Shown here piece by piece: positions 33,250-41,770 of a stretch of 51,980 bases of DNA. Made by a program: the position numbers and the translations under genes. The notes under the pieces were generated by a model that ran no database searches, was not told the origin of the DNA, and was given only the letters and a program-made list of their open reading frames with translations. Source of the DNA: Candidatus Schekmanbacteria bacterium (GTDB lineage Bacteria; CSSED10-310; JACPHN01). Each line of letters begins with the position of its first letter. Positions within the stretch are counted from its first letter, which is position 1. The stretch lies in assembly GCA_016188575.1 (NCBI GenBank), contig JACPHN010000088.1, positions 1-51,980 on the forward strand, read 5' to 3'.

Positions 33250-34446
33250 ATGGAAATCGTCGTAGCGGCTGGCGCCCGCACCCCTTTTGGTGACTTTCTT
33301 GGAGCGCTCGCGGATGTCGCCCCCACGGATCTCGGCGCCGCTGCCGTTGGCGGCGCGCTGCAGCGCGCGGCGGTCGCGCCGTCGGAAGTCGACCACGTGG
33401 TCTTTGGCAATGTCCTGCAGGTGACGACGGACGCCATCTATTTCGCCCGCCACGTGGCGCTCAAGAGCGGCTGCACGATGGCGACGCCTGCGGTGACCGT
33501 CAACCGCCTGTGCGGGTCGGGTCTGGAAGCAATCGTTCAGGGAGCCCGGCTGATCCAGACCGGCGAGGCTGGGATCGTCGTGGCCGGCGGCGCCGAGAAC
33601 ATGAGTCAGACGCCGCATGCCGTATACGGGGCGCGCAAGGGATTACGCCTCGGCCAGGGCAAGCTCGAGGATACCCTGTGGGCGTCCTTGACGGACACGT
33701 ATTGCGGTCTGCCGATGGCGAAGACCGCCGAAAAGCTCGCCGCCGAGTATGGGATTTCTCGCGAGGATCAAGACGCTTTCGCGCTCCGCAGCGAGCTGGC
33801 GGCGAAGGAGGCGAGCGAATCCGGGCGGCTCGCCGCCGAGATCGTTCCGGTAACGGTGCCCGGCGGGCGGTCGGGGCGTGTCGTTGATCGGGACGAGGCG
33901 CCGACGTTTGATACAACGCTCGAAAAGCTCGCTGGCCTGCGCGCTGCATTCGGTAAGGACGGGACCGTCACTGCGGGCAACGCCAGCGGGATTGCCGATG
34001 GCGCGGCGGCCGTCGTCTTGATGTCGCGCGACACGGCGGAGAAGCGGGGCCTCGCCGCGCTCGGGCGCCTCGTCGCCCATGGTGTCGCGGGAGTCGACCC
34101 GAGCATCATGGGCATCGGCCCTGCTCCCGCCAGCCGGCAGGCCCTCGACCGCGCCGGTTGGCAGCTCGCCGACGTCGACCTCGTGGAGATCAACGAGGCG
34201 TTCGCGGCCCAGTACCTCGCGGTCGAGCGCGAGCTCGGCCTCGATCGAGAGCGCACCAACGTCAACGGCGGCGCCATCAGCCTCGGGCACCCGCTCGGCG
34301 CCAGCGGCGCGCGACTGGCCGTCACGCTGCTACACGAAATGAATCGGCGCAGGGCGAGCGGCGCGCACTCCCCAGTCAAGGGACTCGCCGCGCTGTGTAT
34401 CGGCGGCGGGCAGGGCATCGCGGCTCTATTCGCAACACTATCCTAG
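33250..34446 (+). CDS. Acetyl-CoA C-acetyltransferase (thiolase)
   Basis: A 398-residue biosynthetic-type thiolase. The acyl-accepting C88 lies in [13 protein letters not shown], the catalytic histidine in [19 protein letters not shown], and the second cysteine in [12 protein letters not shown]; the NEAFA motif is in [14 protein letters not shown]. It condenses two acetyl-CoA to acetoacetyl-CoA or does the reverse. The ATG at 33250 has GAGGAGG upstream. It heads an operon with a 3-hydroxyacyl-CoA dehydrogenase (27-base gap) and an enoyl-CoA hydratase, the classical crotonyl-CoA-forming or short-chain beta-oxidation set. Confidence 0.93.
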   Translation: MEIVVAAGARTPFGDFLGALADVAPTDLGAAAVGGALQRAAVAPSEVDHVVFGNVLQVTTDAIYFARHVALKSGCTMATPAVTVNRLCGSGLEAIVQGARLIQTGEAGIVVAGGAENMSQTPHAVYGARKGLRLGQGKLEDTLWASLTDTYCGLPMAKTAEKLAAEYGISREDQDAFALRSELAAKEASESGRLAAEIVPVTVPGGRSGRVVDRDEAPTFDTTLEKLAGLRAAFGKDGTVTAGNASGIADGAAAVVLMSRDTAEKRGLAALGRLVAHGVAGVDPSIMGIGPAPASRQALDRAGWQLADVDLVEINEAFAAQYLAVERELGLDRERTNVNGGAISLGHPLGASGARLAVTLLHEMNRRRASGAHSPVKGLAALCIGGGQGIAALFATLS

Positions 34447-34473
34447 CGGTATCAGCGCAACAGGGAGAGAGAG

Positions 34474-35337
34474 ATGACGGAGGACATTCGCAAGATAGGT
34501 GTACTCGGCTGCGGATTAATGGGATCCGGAATCGCCGAGGTGTGTGCCCGGCAAGGCTTTGCTACCGTGGTCCGCGAGGTTGATGACGCACTGCTAGAGC
34601 GCGGCATGAGCCGAATCCGCAGCAGCCTCGAGAAGGCACAGTCCAGAGGCAAGATCAGCGAGGCTGATGCCGCGCAAACGCTCGCTCGCATGATCGCGAC
34701 CACGGACGTTGCGGATCTTGCCGGTTGCGACCTCGTGATCGAGGCGGTTACGGAAAACAAAGACGTCAAGGCGCAGATTTATCGCGACGTCGAAAACGTT
34801 GTGGGCGCGCAGACGATACTGGCGTCAAATACCTCGTCGCTGTGCATCACGGAGCTCGCTGCCACGACGAGCCGTCCGGATCGGTTCGTCGGCTTGCACT
34901 TCTTCAATCCAGTGCCGGTGATGAAGCTGGTGGAGGTCATTCGCGGGCTGACCACGACTGCCGATACGTTTGCTCGGGCGCACCGCTTTTGCCTCACGCT
35001 CGGCAAAGAACCCGTCGCCGCGGCCGATCGCGCCGGTTTCATCGTCAACCGCCTCCTGGTTCCCTACTTGCTGGACGCGATTCGCGCGCATGAAGAGGGC
35101 GCCGGCAGCATCGCGGACATCGATCGCGCCATGACCCTGGGGTGCGGTTACCCGATGGGACCGTTTACGTTGCTGGACTTCGTCGGCCTGGACACCACCT
35201 ACTGGATTGCCAACATCATGTTCGATGAGTTTCGCGAGGCGCGCTTCGCTCCGCCGGCGCTCCTGAAACGCATGGTGCTCGCCGGCAAGCTGGGCCGAAA
35301 GTCCGGAAGCGGTTTTTATGAATATCCCGCCAAGTAG
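34474..35337 (+). CDS. hbd: 3-hydroxybutyryl-CoA dehydrogenase
   Basis: A 287-residue NAD-dependent dehydrogenase. The Rossmann motif is IGVLGCGLMGSGIAEVCA. The catalytic dyad regions are FVGLHFFNPVPVMKLVEVI (histidine) and VEVIRGLTTTADT (glutamate), and the C-terminal domain has DRAGFIVNRLLVPYLLDAI and GCGYPMGPFTLLDFVGLDTT. The final KLGRKSGSGFYEY is typical. It reduces acetoacetyl-CoA to 3-hydroxybutyryl-CoA or the reverse, between the thiolase and the hydratase of the same operon. The ATG is preceded by AGGGAGAG. Confidence 0.93.
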   Translation: MTEDIRKIGVLGCGLMGSGIAEVCARQGFATVVREVDDALLERGMSRIRSSLEKAQSRGKISEADAAQTLARMIATTDVADLAGCDLVIEAVTENKDVKAQIYRDVENVVGAQTILASNTSSLCITELAATTSRPDRFVGLHFFNPVPVMKLVEVIRGLTTTADTFARAHRFCLTLGKEPVAAADRAGFIVNRLLVPYLLDAIRAHEEGAGSIADIDRAMTLGCGYPMGPFTLLDFVGLDTTYWIANIMFDEFREARFAPPALLKRMVLAGKLGRKSGSGFYEYPAK

Positions 35338-35385
35338 CTCGCAACCGTCCCCACGCGGGGGTGAATGGAGCGCACGGAGGCTCGC

Positions 35386-36231
35386 ATGTTTCTGGAAACG
35401 AATTTTGCGAACATAGTCGTCGACTATCGCGATGGCATTCTCGGCGTGACGCTCAATCGCCCGCAGGTATTGAACGCGCTCAACCGTGCCACGCTCGAGG
35501 AGCTGGCCGCAGTAGTGGCGTACATACAAGATCGAGCGCGGCCATCGGCAGGCGCGCCGGAGACCGCAGGCAATGCCCCGGAGGCGCGGGCCATTGGCGC
35601 GGTGATCATCACCGGCGCGGGGGAGAAAGCGTTCGCTGCCGGCGCGGATATCTCCGAGCTGGCGCAGGTCGATCCGCTCACCGGGCACCGATATGCAAGT
35701 CTTGGCAGCAACCTGCTATCATCGATCGAGTCCCTACCGATTCCCGTGATCGCGGCAGTCAATGGGTTTGCACTTGGAGGCGGGCTGGAGCTGGCCATGG
35801 CATGTCACATGAGAGTCGCCTCGCCAAATGCGAAGGTCGGGCAGCCGGAGGTCAAGCTCGGACTGATTCCGGGATATGGCGGGACGCAGAGATTGCCGCG
35901 GCTGATCGGAAAAGGGCGTGCCTTGGAGCTGCTCTTGACGGGGAAATCGATCGGCGCGGACGAAGCGCTGCGGATCGGCTTGTTCAACGCCGTGGTGCCG
36001 GCGGCGGAGCTTATGGAGACCGCGAGGAAGTGGGCCATGGAGATCATGTCGGTCGGGCCGCTCGCGGTGCGCGCCTGCCTGGAGGCGGTGTCGCGAGGAA
36101 TGGAGCTGTCGACCGCCGAAGGGTGCCGTTTGGAGGTAGACCTGTTCACCCGCGTCTGCGCGACCGAGGACATGAAAGAAGGTACGCGCGCCTTCGTCGA
36201 GAAGCGTCGCGCGGACTTTCAGTGCAAGTGA
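35386..36231 (+). CDS. Enoyl-CoA hydratase (crotonase family)
   Basis: A protein of about 281 residues. Both catalytic glutamates are present, in NGFALGGGLELAMAC and VGQPEVKLGLIPGYGGTQRL; the oxyanion loop is FAAGADISELAQ. It hydrates crotonyl-CoA-type substrates. Between the first helix and the second strand it has an unusual insertion of about 20 residues rich in Ala, Pro and Gly (from RARPSAG to EARAIG). ATG 35386 has ACGGAGG upstream; ATG 35365 would add seven residues. The end lies 13 bases before the phosphatase gene, so the partner-switching module may be co-transcribed with this metabolic operon. Confidence 0.92.
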   Translation: MFLETNFANIVVDYRDGILGVTLNRPQVLNALNRATLEELAAVVAYIQDRARPSAGAPETAGNAPEARAIGAVIITGAGEKAFAAGADISELAQVDPLTGHRYASLGSNLLSSIESLPIPVIAAVNGFALGGGLELAMACHMRVASPNAKVGQPEVKLGLIPGYGGTQRLPRLIGKGRALELLLTGKSIGADEALRIGLFNAVVPAAELMETARKWAMEIMSVGPLAVRACLEAVSRGMELSTAEGCRLEVDLFTRVCATEDMKEGTRAFVEKRRADFQCK

Positions 36232-36244
36232 CAAAGGCGATTTC

Positions 36245-37885
36245 GTGAGGCTTTCGCTGGGAATCCGAGGAAAGATCGCCGCCGCGGTGGCGGCGCTCAT
36301 TCTCGTCCTCTTCAGCGCCTTCTCGGTGCTGGCCATCTGGCGCCTGCGCGCCAACATGCTTGGCAACCTCGACCGCCTCGAGAAGACGATGGTCAAGGGC
36401 ATGGGCGACCAGGCGCTGAACATCACGACCAACGCCGCCATGGCCTGCAAGACCGCCATCGTCGGTCACGATTTCGCCTTTCTCGGCGCGGTCGTCGATG
36501 AGTCCGTCGGGTCGGTCGAGGATCTCGTTTACGGAGCAGTTCTCGTCGCCGATGGGGAAATCCGTGTGGAGCGGCTGCGGGACGGCGTCTTGCCCAAGCA
36601 AGAAACGGCAACACCACCTGCGGACGACCTCTATCAGGCATTCGGCCCGCTCGTGGAGGATCCCGCCATCGTCAAGCTCGTGGATAGCTTGCGCGGCAAG
36701 GAAGCTGCGGAAACTACCGACCGCTTCAGGCTCGGAGACCATGAGGTCTTCGCCGTGTACGTTCCCGTGGTCGTGAGCGGCAAACAGTGGGGAGCAGTGC
36801 TGTTCACGTTTTCGCTAAATCGCCTCACTGCGGAAGTGGAAACGCTTGGCGGAGCCGTTCGCAACGAGATCTGGGGAATGGCCGAACGGGTTTTCCTGGG
36901 CTCCGTAGGGCTTCTGGCCATCGGCGTCCTGGCGGTGTGGCTCATCGCCCAGGTGATTACGCGGTCTATTCATCAGCTTCACGAAAGCGTGATCGAGGTT
37001 GGTGAAGGCAATCTTGATCAGGAGGTAGCCGTGAATTCCGACGACGAGATCGGCGAGCTCGCTACGGCTTTCAACAAGATGGTGCGTGACCTGCAGCGCC
37101 ACATGGCCCTGACCGCCGAGAAGGAGCGCATGGAAGTTGAGCTGCGCACGGCGCGCACGATCCAGCAGACGTTGCTTCCCCAGGTCGTGCCCGACCTCCC
37201 GCAGATGCGCATTTGTGGGAAATCGATAACCTCGACCGAGGTCGGCGGTGACTTCTACGACTTCTTTGCGCTAGGCGATGGCGGGTCCGGCGCCGCCGTC
37301 GTCGTGGGTGATGCCACCGGTCACGGTGTTGGCGCCGGGCTGGTCGTCGCGGCGGGAAAAAGCTGCATTCTCTCTGCTCTCTACGCCGATGGCGGTCCTT
37401 TCGCTTCGGCCGCCGTCGCCCCGTCGCGCGTGTTGAACTTGCTGAATCGAGTGATCTGTGGTATCACCAAGCAGGAATACCTCATGACTCTGGTGTACGC
37501 GTCCTATGACTCCTGTGCCCGGGAGCTCACGGTCGCGAACGCGGGTCACCCTTTCCCGTATCTCTACCGGGCTCGCAGCGGTCAGCTCGAGCAACTGGCC
37601 GTCATTGGTTTTCCGCTCGGGGCGGACGAGGATATGAGCTTCGTCGATGCCAAGTTTTCCGTAGAGCCCGGTGACGTCTTGGTGTACTACACGGATGGCC
37701 TCTTCGAAGGAACCAACAGCGATGGAGAGCCGTATGGGTTTGAGCGACTGGAAGAGACCATTCGCAAGAACGTTGACCTTGACCCCGAGCCGCTCAAGGA
37801 AGCGATTCTCTCCGACGCGTTTCGGTTCTTCGGCTCCGGTGAGCTGGAGGATGACCTTACAATCGTTGTCGCCAAGTTTGATTGA
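36245..37885 (+). CDS. Membrane PP2C-type (SpoIIE/RsbU) phosphatase with HAMP domain
   Basis: A 546-residue protein. TM1 at about 11-32, a periplasmic domain to about 212, TM2 at about 217-238, then HAMP at about 239-292 (SVIEVGEGNLDQE, DDEIGELATAFNKM). After a short coiled linker, the PP2C/SpoIIE domain runs from about 310 to the end with the metal-binding acids in EVGGDFYDFF (D336, D339), VGDATGHGVGA (D356), YYTDGLFEGTN and ELEDDLTIVVA. It should dephosphorylate a STAS-domain antagonist in response to a periplasmic signal. The receiver-kinase gene follows by 16 bases and a STAS gene comes third, completing a partner-switching module. The GTG start overlaps no other gene. Confidence 0.9.
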   Translation: MRLSLGIRGKIAAAVAALILVLFSAFSVLAIWRLRANMLGNLDRLEKTMVKGMGDQALNITTNAAMACKTAIVGHDFAFLGAVVDESVGSVEDLVYGAVLVADGEIRVERLRDGVLPKQETATPPADDLYQAFGPLVEDPAIVKLVDSLRGKEAAETTDRFRLGDHEVFAVYVPVVVSGKQWGAVLFTFSLNRLTAEVETLGGAVRNEIWGMAERVFLGSVGLLAIGVLAVWLIAQVITRSIHQLHESVIEVGEGNLDQEVAVNSDDEIGELATAFNKMVRDLQRHMALTAEKERMEVELRTARTIQQTLLPQVVPDLPQMRICGKSITSTEVGGDFYDFFALGDGGSGAAVVVGDATGHGVGAGLVVAAGKSCILSALYADGGPFASAAVAPSRVLNLLNRVICGITKQEYLMTLVYASYDSCARELTVANAGHPFPYLYRARSGQLEQLAVIGFPLGADEDMSFVDAKFSVEPGDVLVYYTDGLFEGTNSDGEPYGFERLEETIRKNVDLDPEPLKEAILSDAFRFFGSGELEDDLTIVVAKFD

Positions 37886-37901
37886 TACGCAGGACAGCTA
37901 A

Positions 37902-38888
37902 ATGAGGGACGTGTTTCTCGTAGGAATCGTGGAACAGAACGAAGAGAGCCAGCGACTGCTTCGGCGTATTTTCTTGGACAGGGGATACGACGTTGAGATG
38001 GTCAACAGCCTGGCGGCCGCGATGGAGCGAATACAGGCCGTCAAGGCTGCGAGTCGCCGGCCCTTTGACCTGATTGTGGCCGACCATTCACCCCCCGCTT
38101 TTGACGGCTTTGGGTTCCTGAAGGCGGCGCACGTCCTGCTGCCTCAGGCCAAGCTGGTGCTCTATACCGACTACAGGATCGACGAGTGCATTCACCTCGC
38201 CCTCGATCAAGATGTCGGAAACGTGATCGCGAAGACATCGCCACCGGACGCGGAAGAGCTCATCTATACGGCGGACAGCTTGCTACGGCAGCAGATCCGC
38301 GGGTTGGAAGGCCACCTCGCCCCCGGAACCGAAATTCGGATCTCGCAGGTCCGTCGCCCGGCCATCGACAAGCATCAGGTCATTGACGACGTGCGCGGGT
38401 TCCTCGAGGCGCTAAATGGCGCCACCGAATACCTGCGCGATGTGGTTGGGCTGGTGCTCGACGAGATGATCGAGAACGCCGCCTACAATGCCCCGCAAGA
38501 GAAAGACGGGAGCAAGCGCTACGAGCGCGGCATGGATATCGTCCTGAGCGACGCCGAGGTCGTGACCGTAGCCTTCGGGTGCGATCGCCGTTACTTTGGC
38601 TTCTCCGTCAGTGACGCGCTCGGAACCCTGTCGCGTGAGGACATCCTGCGCAATCTGGACCGTGCCCTCAATCGCGGGCCAGCGGTGATCGCCGAGCACG
38701 GAGGCGGGGGCTTTTTCTTGATGCGGCGTTTTATCGATCGCTTCATTGTCAATATTGAACGTGGCAAGCGAACCGACTGCATTGGCCTGATTGATCTGGC
38801 CGCCGATCGCTCGCAAGCTGAAATCGCTAACAAGTCCATCCACGTGTTCCAGGTTGGGGGATTCGAGTCCGAAGTAGGTGTGGCGTGA
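37902..38888 (+). CDS. Receiver fused to an RsbW-like kinase domain (partner-switching regulator)
   Basis: A 328-residue protein. Residues 1-125 are a receiver with phospho-acceptor D61 in DLIVADHSPPAFDGF; the switch and lysine positions are imperfect (YTDYR, AKTSPPD). Residues about 150-310 resemble a GHKL serine kinase/anti-sigma ATPase: LVLDEMIENAAYNAP is the N-box (N192), and HGGGGFFLMRRFIDRF is the glycine-rich lid seen in RsbW/SpoIIAB. In such modules this domain phosphorylates the STAS antagonist and holds the final target. The STAS gene starts inside its stop (GTGA, 38885-38888). No sigma factor is nearby, so the output may be another protein. Confidence 0.78.
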   Translation: MRDVFLVGIVEQNEESQRLLRRIFLDRGYDVEMVNSLAAAMERIQAVKAASRRPFDLIVADHSPPAFDGFGFLKAAHVLLPQAKLVLYTDYRIDECIHLALDQDVGNVIAKTSPPDAEELIYTADSLLRQQIRGLEGHLAPGTEIRISQVRRPAIDKHQVIDDVRGFLEALNGATEYLRDVVGLVLDEMIENAAYNAPQEKDGSKRYERGMDIVLSDAEVVTVAFGCDRRYFGFSVSDALGTLSREDILRNLDRALNRGPAVIAEHGGGGFFLMRRFIDRFIVNIERGKRTDCIGLIDLAADRSQAEIANKSIHVFQVGGFESEVGVA

Positions 38889-39221
38889 CGGGAAGTCTGG
38901 ATCAGAACTTCGACCTCAAGAAAGACGAATTGTCCTGGCGGACCGTGGCTGGCCTGAAGAGGGCCGCTACGTGGTTGAAACTGAGTGGCTATGTCGACGC
39001 GGCGGCGCGCCCCGTGATTCTGGAGGCGTTCAAAAGCGTCAGCGGCAACGTGCTCGTCGACTTTGCCGCCGATCAAAGCCTGTAAAGACGCGAGCGAACG
39101 CGGTTGCGAGGTGCGCTTTGTGAACCTGTCCGAGCTCAACGTCAAGATCTTCCAGATGACCGGACTGCTCACCCTTGGAACCATTGTGGCTTCCGTAGAA
39201 GAGGCCAAAACGACCTACTGA
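38885..39221 (+). pseudogene. STAS-domain anti-sigma factor antagonist, broken by a small deletion
   Basis: The first 66 codons give a normal STAS N-terminal half ending in GNVLVDFAADQSL and TAA (39083-39085). In the next frame the C-terminal half follows at once: KACKDASERGCEVRFVNLSE, then LNVKIFQMTGLLTLGTIVAS and a stop at 39219-39221. Between them the D-S-x-G segment with the phosphorylatable serine is missing, so roughly 13 codons plus a frame step have been lost between about 39070 and 39077. The product cannot act as a phospho-switch. Loss of the antagonist would leave the upstream kinase always bound to its target. The two halves match the family too well for old decay. Confidence 0.7.
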
Positions 39222-39276
39222 CGCTCGCAGGGGTGAACGGAAAGCGCATCACCAAGGTCCCCCCACCTCACTTCCG

Positions 39277-39319
39277 CCCGCAGGCGGGGGAGGGACGGAG
39301 GATGGCTCTTGCCTCGACG
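39277..39319. repeat. Dispersed hairpin repeat, copy 2
   Basis: CCCGC-AG-GCGGGGG followed by AGGGACGGAGGATGGC and CTCGACG; similar in block order to 23085-23131. It lies in the gap between the STAS remnant and cutA. Confidence 0.5.
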
Positions 39320-39389
39320 CCGAGCAGGCAGGGGACCCATGGCAGCTTCCAACATTGACATACTGAGTGGCCTGCCTTAATGTGTGAGT

Positions 39390-39770
39390 ATGTCCCCTGA
39401 TCGATCAAGCCCCGCGGCGCCCTCCGGAGCCGAGTTTTGCGTCGTGCTCGTGACCGCGCCCGACGCCGCAATCGCCGCCACGCTCGGCCGTATCCTCGTA
39501 GAGTCCCGTACCGCTGCGTGCGCCAATATCGTTCCCGGGGTTCGGTCGCTGTACGCGTGGCAAGGCGAAATCTGTGACGACGCTGAAGTCCTGCTCTTCA
39601 TCAAGACACGGCGGAACCTTTTTCCCGCTGTCGTGTCCCTAGTACGAGAGAACCATCCGTACGTGACACCTGAGATCATTGCGTTGCCCATCGTGAGCGG
39701 CAGCCAGGCTTACCTCGAGTGGATCGAGGCCACCACAAAGGAGAGTGCCAATGGCGAAGATGCCTCGTAA
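39390..39770 (+). CDS. cutA: Divalent-cation tolerance protein CutA
   Basis: A 126-residue protein of the CutA1 family, a trimeric ferredoxin-like fold. Characteristic segments are CVVLVTAPDAAIAATLGRIL, RTAACANIVPGVRSLYAWQG and VRENHPYVTPEIIALPI, ending with YLEWIEATT. It is linked to copper tolerance in some bacteria, but its molecular role remains unclear. The ATG at 39390 is chosen over a GTG at 39384. Its 3' end overlaps the subtilase start by 20 bases, so the two are co-translated. Confidence 0.9.
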   Translation: MSPDRSSPAAPSGAEFCVVLVTAPDAAIAATLGRILVESRTAACANIVPGVRSLYAWQGEICDDAEVLLFIKTRRNLFPAVVSLVRENHPYVTPEIIALPIVSGSQAYLEWIEATTKESANGEDAS

Positions 39771-41550
39771 AGCGCAAACGGTAGTCGGGGTAGCTGCTGC
39801 CGTGGCGGTAGCTACGCTGTTCCTTGCGCCCGCAACCCGTTCCGCCGCGGAAGAGACCGCGCCGTTCGCTGAGATCGTCGTCAATCTCGAAGACGACATC
39901 ACCCCGGAGGCACTTGCCGAGCTGTCCGCCAGATACGGCCTGGCGCTGGTCCCCAACAGCGCCTTTTCTGACCGCGAAAAGCTGATGCGCATGCCGGCGG
40001 TCGTCGATGTAGAGGACTTGACCGGCTATCTGGACATGCTCACAGCCGATCCGCGCATCGAATATGCGGAACCTAACTATCTGTTCTCTGCGGACTTCGT
40101 GCCGGACGACCCGATGTATGGCCAGCAGTGGCACCTCAAGATGATCGATCTGGAGAAGGCGTGGGATTATGACCGCGGCGATGGCGTTGTTGTCGCCGTG
40201 ATCGATACCGGCGTCGCCTACGAAAAGCACGACCGCCAGGGCAACGTCTTCAGCCAGGTCCCGGATCTTTCCGCCACTCGTTTCGTCCCCGGTTATGACT
40301 TCGTGCACGACGATCCGCACCCGGTGGACGATAACGGCCACGGCACCCACGTGGCCGGCACGATCGCTCAGTCCACCAACAATGGCGTCGGCACGGCAGG
40401 CATCGCCTTCGGCGCCCGCATCATGCCGATCAAGGTCCTCAGCGCGCAGGGATTCGGCAACATCGCCGACATTGCGGAGGGCATTACCTGGGCGGCCGAT
40501 CATGGCGCCCAGGTCATCAACATGAGTCTCGGTGGCGCGATGCCCGCCCTGACTCTGGCCAAAGCCTGTGCCTATGCGAAGAAGAAGGGCGTGACGCTGG
40601 CGTGTGCTGCCGGGAACTCGGCGACGTCGCGGCCGCACTTCCCCGCGGGTTTCGATTCTTGCATCGCGGTCGCCGCCGTGGGACCGACCGGAAAGCTCGC
40701 ACCCTATTCGAACTATGGGAACTGGATTTCCGTGGCTGCGCCGGGCGGCGACAAGTCGGCGCGTGAAGAGGATGGCGTGCTGCAGAACACCATCGAACGC
40801 ATGAATCCGGCGAAAAACGGGTATTTTTGGTTCCAGGGCACGTCGATGGCCTCTCCCCACGTCGCGGGGGCCGCGGCCTTGATCATCTCGCGTGGCGTCA
40901 CGGCACCAGATGACGTCGAGCGGGTGCTGAAGCAGTCCGCCTCTCCGGAGAGCGGCGCGCAGAAAAACATGGGCGCCGGGATCATAAACGTTGGCAGAGC
41001 GGTCACCATCGCGGGCAAGACCCACTTTGAGCGCGGCATGTACAAAGGGATGCTGGCGGTCGGACTGGTGCTGATGCTGGTGCGCGCCGCCCGGAGACGG
41101 TCCGAACGCGTCGAAGGGCTGCGGTCAGGAGTGTTCTGGTCCACGCTGCTCGTCGTCGGTAGCGGCTTGTTCTTTCTCTCGCTCTTGCCGACGGGTTGGT
41201 GGCCAGGTTGGCTGAGCGCGCTGGCCCGCAGCTCCGCCGTCGACTGGCTCGGCGCGCTGACCGCCGCCACCCAGGCCGATCCCTTCCTCCATAGCGCTCT
41301 CCTTCCCCTCCTTGCGGTCAGCTTGCTGCTCTCGGTGCAGCGCCTCAGACCCATGCTGTTGGCCTTTGTTCTCGGCTATGCCGCGCACTTGCTGGGTGAC
41401 GCCTTTGCCACGTGCTACAGCCCCGTGTCGCTCATCCCCGGAGATTTCTGGCTCGACAAGGCCTGGCTCGCGATCAACGGCGTCGTCGCTTTTGTCCTTG
41501 CCCTGCTCATGAGCCGCCGCGGCGGCACGGCGTCGTGGAGGATGTGGTGA
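39751..41550 (+). CDS. Subtilisin-like serine protease (S8) with C-terminal multi-pass membrane domain
   Basis: A 599-residue protein. A signal peptide (VVGVAAAVAVATLFLAPATR) and an I9-type propeptide (EIVVNLEDDITPEALAEL ... RIEYAEPNYLF) precede the catalytic domain, with D152 (VAVIDTGVA), H197 (DNGHGTHVAGT), oxyanion N289 (CAAGNS) and S365 (FQGTSMASPHVAG), all intact. From about residue 430 the chain has four or five membrane helices. The last part, with FLHSALLPLLAVSLLL and AFVLGYAAHLLGDAF, resembles YdjM/DUF457 membrane hydrolases (HS...H..D pattern), an unusual tail for a subtilase. The protease domain would lie outside the inner membrane, tethered to it. ATG 39751 has AAAGGAGAG upstream. 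Confidence 0.85.
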   Translation: MAKMPRKAQTVVGVAAAVAVATLFLAPATRSAAEETAPFAEIVVNLEDDITPEALAELSARYGLALVPNSAFSDREKLMRMPAVVDVEDLTGYLDMLTADPRIEYAEPNYLFSADFVPDDPMYGQQWHLKMIDLEKAWDYDRGDGVVVAVIDTGVAYEKHDRQGNVFSQVPDLSATRFVPGYDFVHDDPHPVDDNGHGTHVAGTIAQSTNNGVGTAGIAFGARIMPIKVLSAQGFGNIADIAEGITWAADHGAQVINMSLGGAMPALTLAKACAYAKKKGVTLACAAGNSATSRPHFPAGFDSCIAVAAVGPTGKLAPYSNYGNWISVAAPGGDKSAREEDGVLQNTIERMNPAKNGYFWFQGTSMASPHVAGAAALIISRGVTAPDDVERVLKQSASPESGAQKNMGAGIINVGRAVTIAGKTHFERGMYKGMLAVGLVLMLVRAARRRSERVEGLRSGVFWSTLLVVGSGLFFLSLLPTGWWPGWLSALARSSAVDWLGALTAATQADPFLHSALLPLLAVSLLLSVQRLRPMLLAFVLGYAAHLLGDAFATCYSPVSLIPGDFWLDKAWLAINGVVAFVLALLMSRRGGTASWRMW

Positions 41551-41768
41551 CCGTCTTTCGTGGCGTTCTCAAGGAGTCCTTGGCTAACCCAGGAGGAACG
41601 GTGCTGAGGGCGGAGAACGGCAAGGAGTACGACCTGTACTTCAGCCGCGGTGCCGAGCCCAAGAATAGCATTGGGAAAAACGTGTCCATTCGTGGCAAGC
41701 TGCGGTCCGATATGATGGGAATCGGCATGGGCCCGATCCTCGAGGTCGAGAGAATCGAAGAATCCTGA
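41547..41768 (+). CDS. Small hypothetical protein, possible OB-fold
   Basis: A 73-residue protein, mostly alternating strands (TVFRGVLKESLANPGGTVLR, then ENGKEYDLYFSRGAEP, VSIRGKLRSDMMGIGMGPIL and EVERIEES). The pattern of a five-stranded barrel with a KGxV-type turn resembles small OB-fold domains, but I cannot name the family. The GTG at 41547 overlaps the subtilase stop (GTGA) and follows GGAGG by five bases, so it is coupled to the protease. No signal peptide, so it is probably cytoplasmic. Confidence 0.6.
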   Translation: MTVFRGVLKESLANPGGTVLRAENGKEYDLYFSRGAEPKNSIGKNVSIRGKLRSDMMGIGMGPILEVERIEES

Positions 41769-41770
41769 CC

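Noticed and set aside
39676-41025. Minus-strand open frame of 449 codons
   Set aside because: Antisense to the subtilase with its full catalytic triad.
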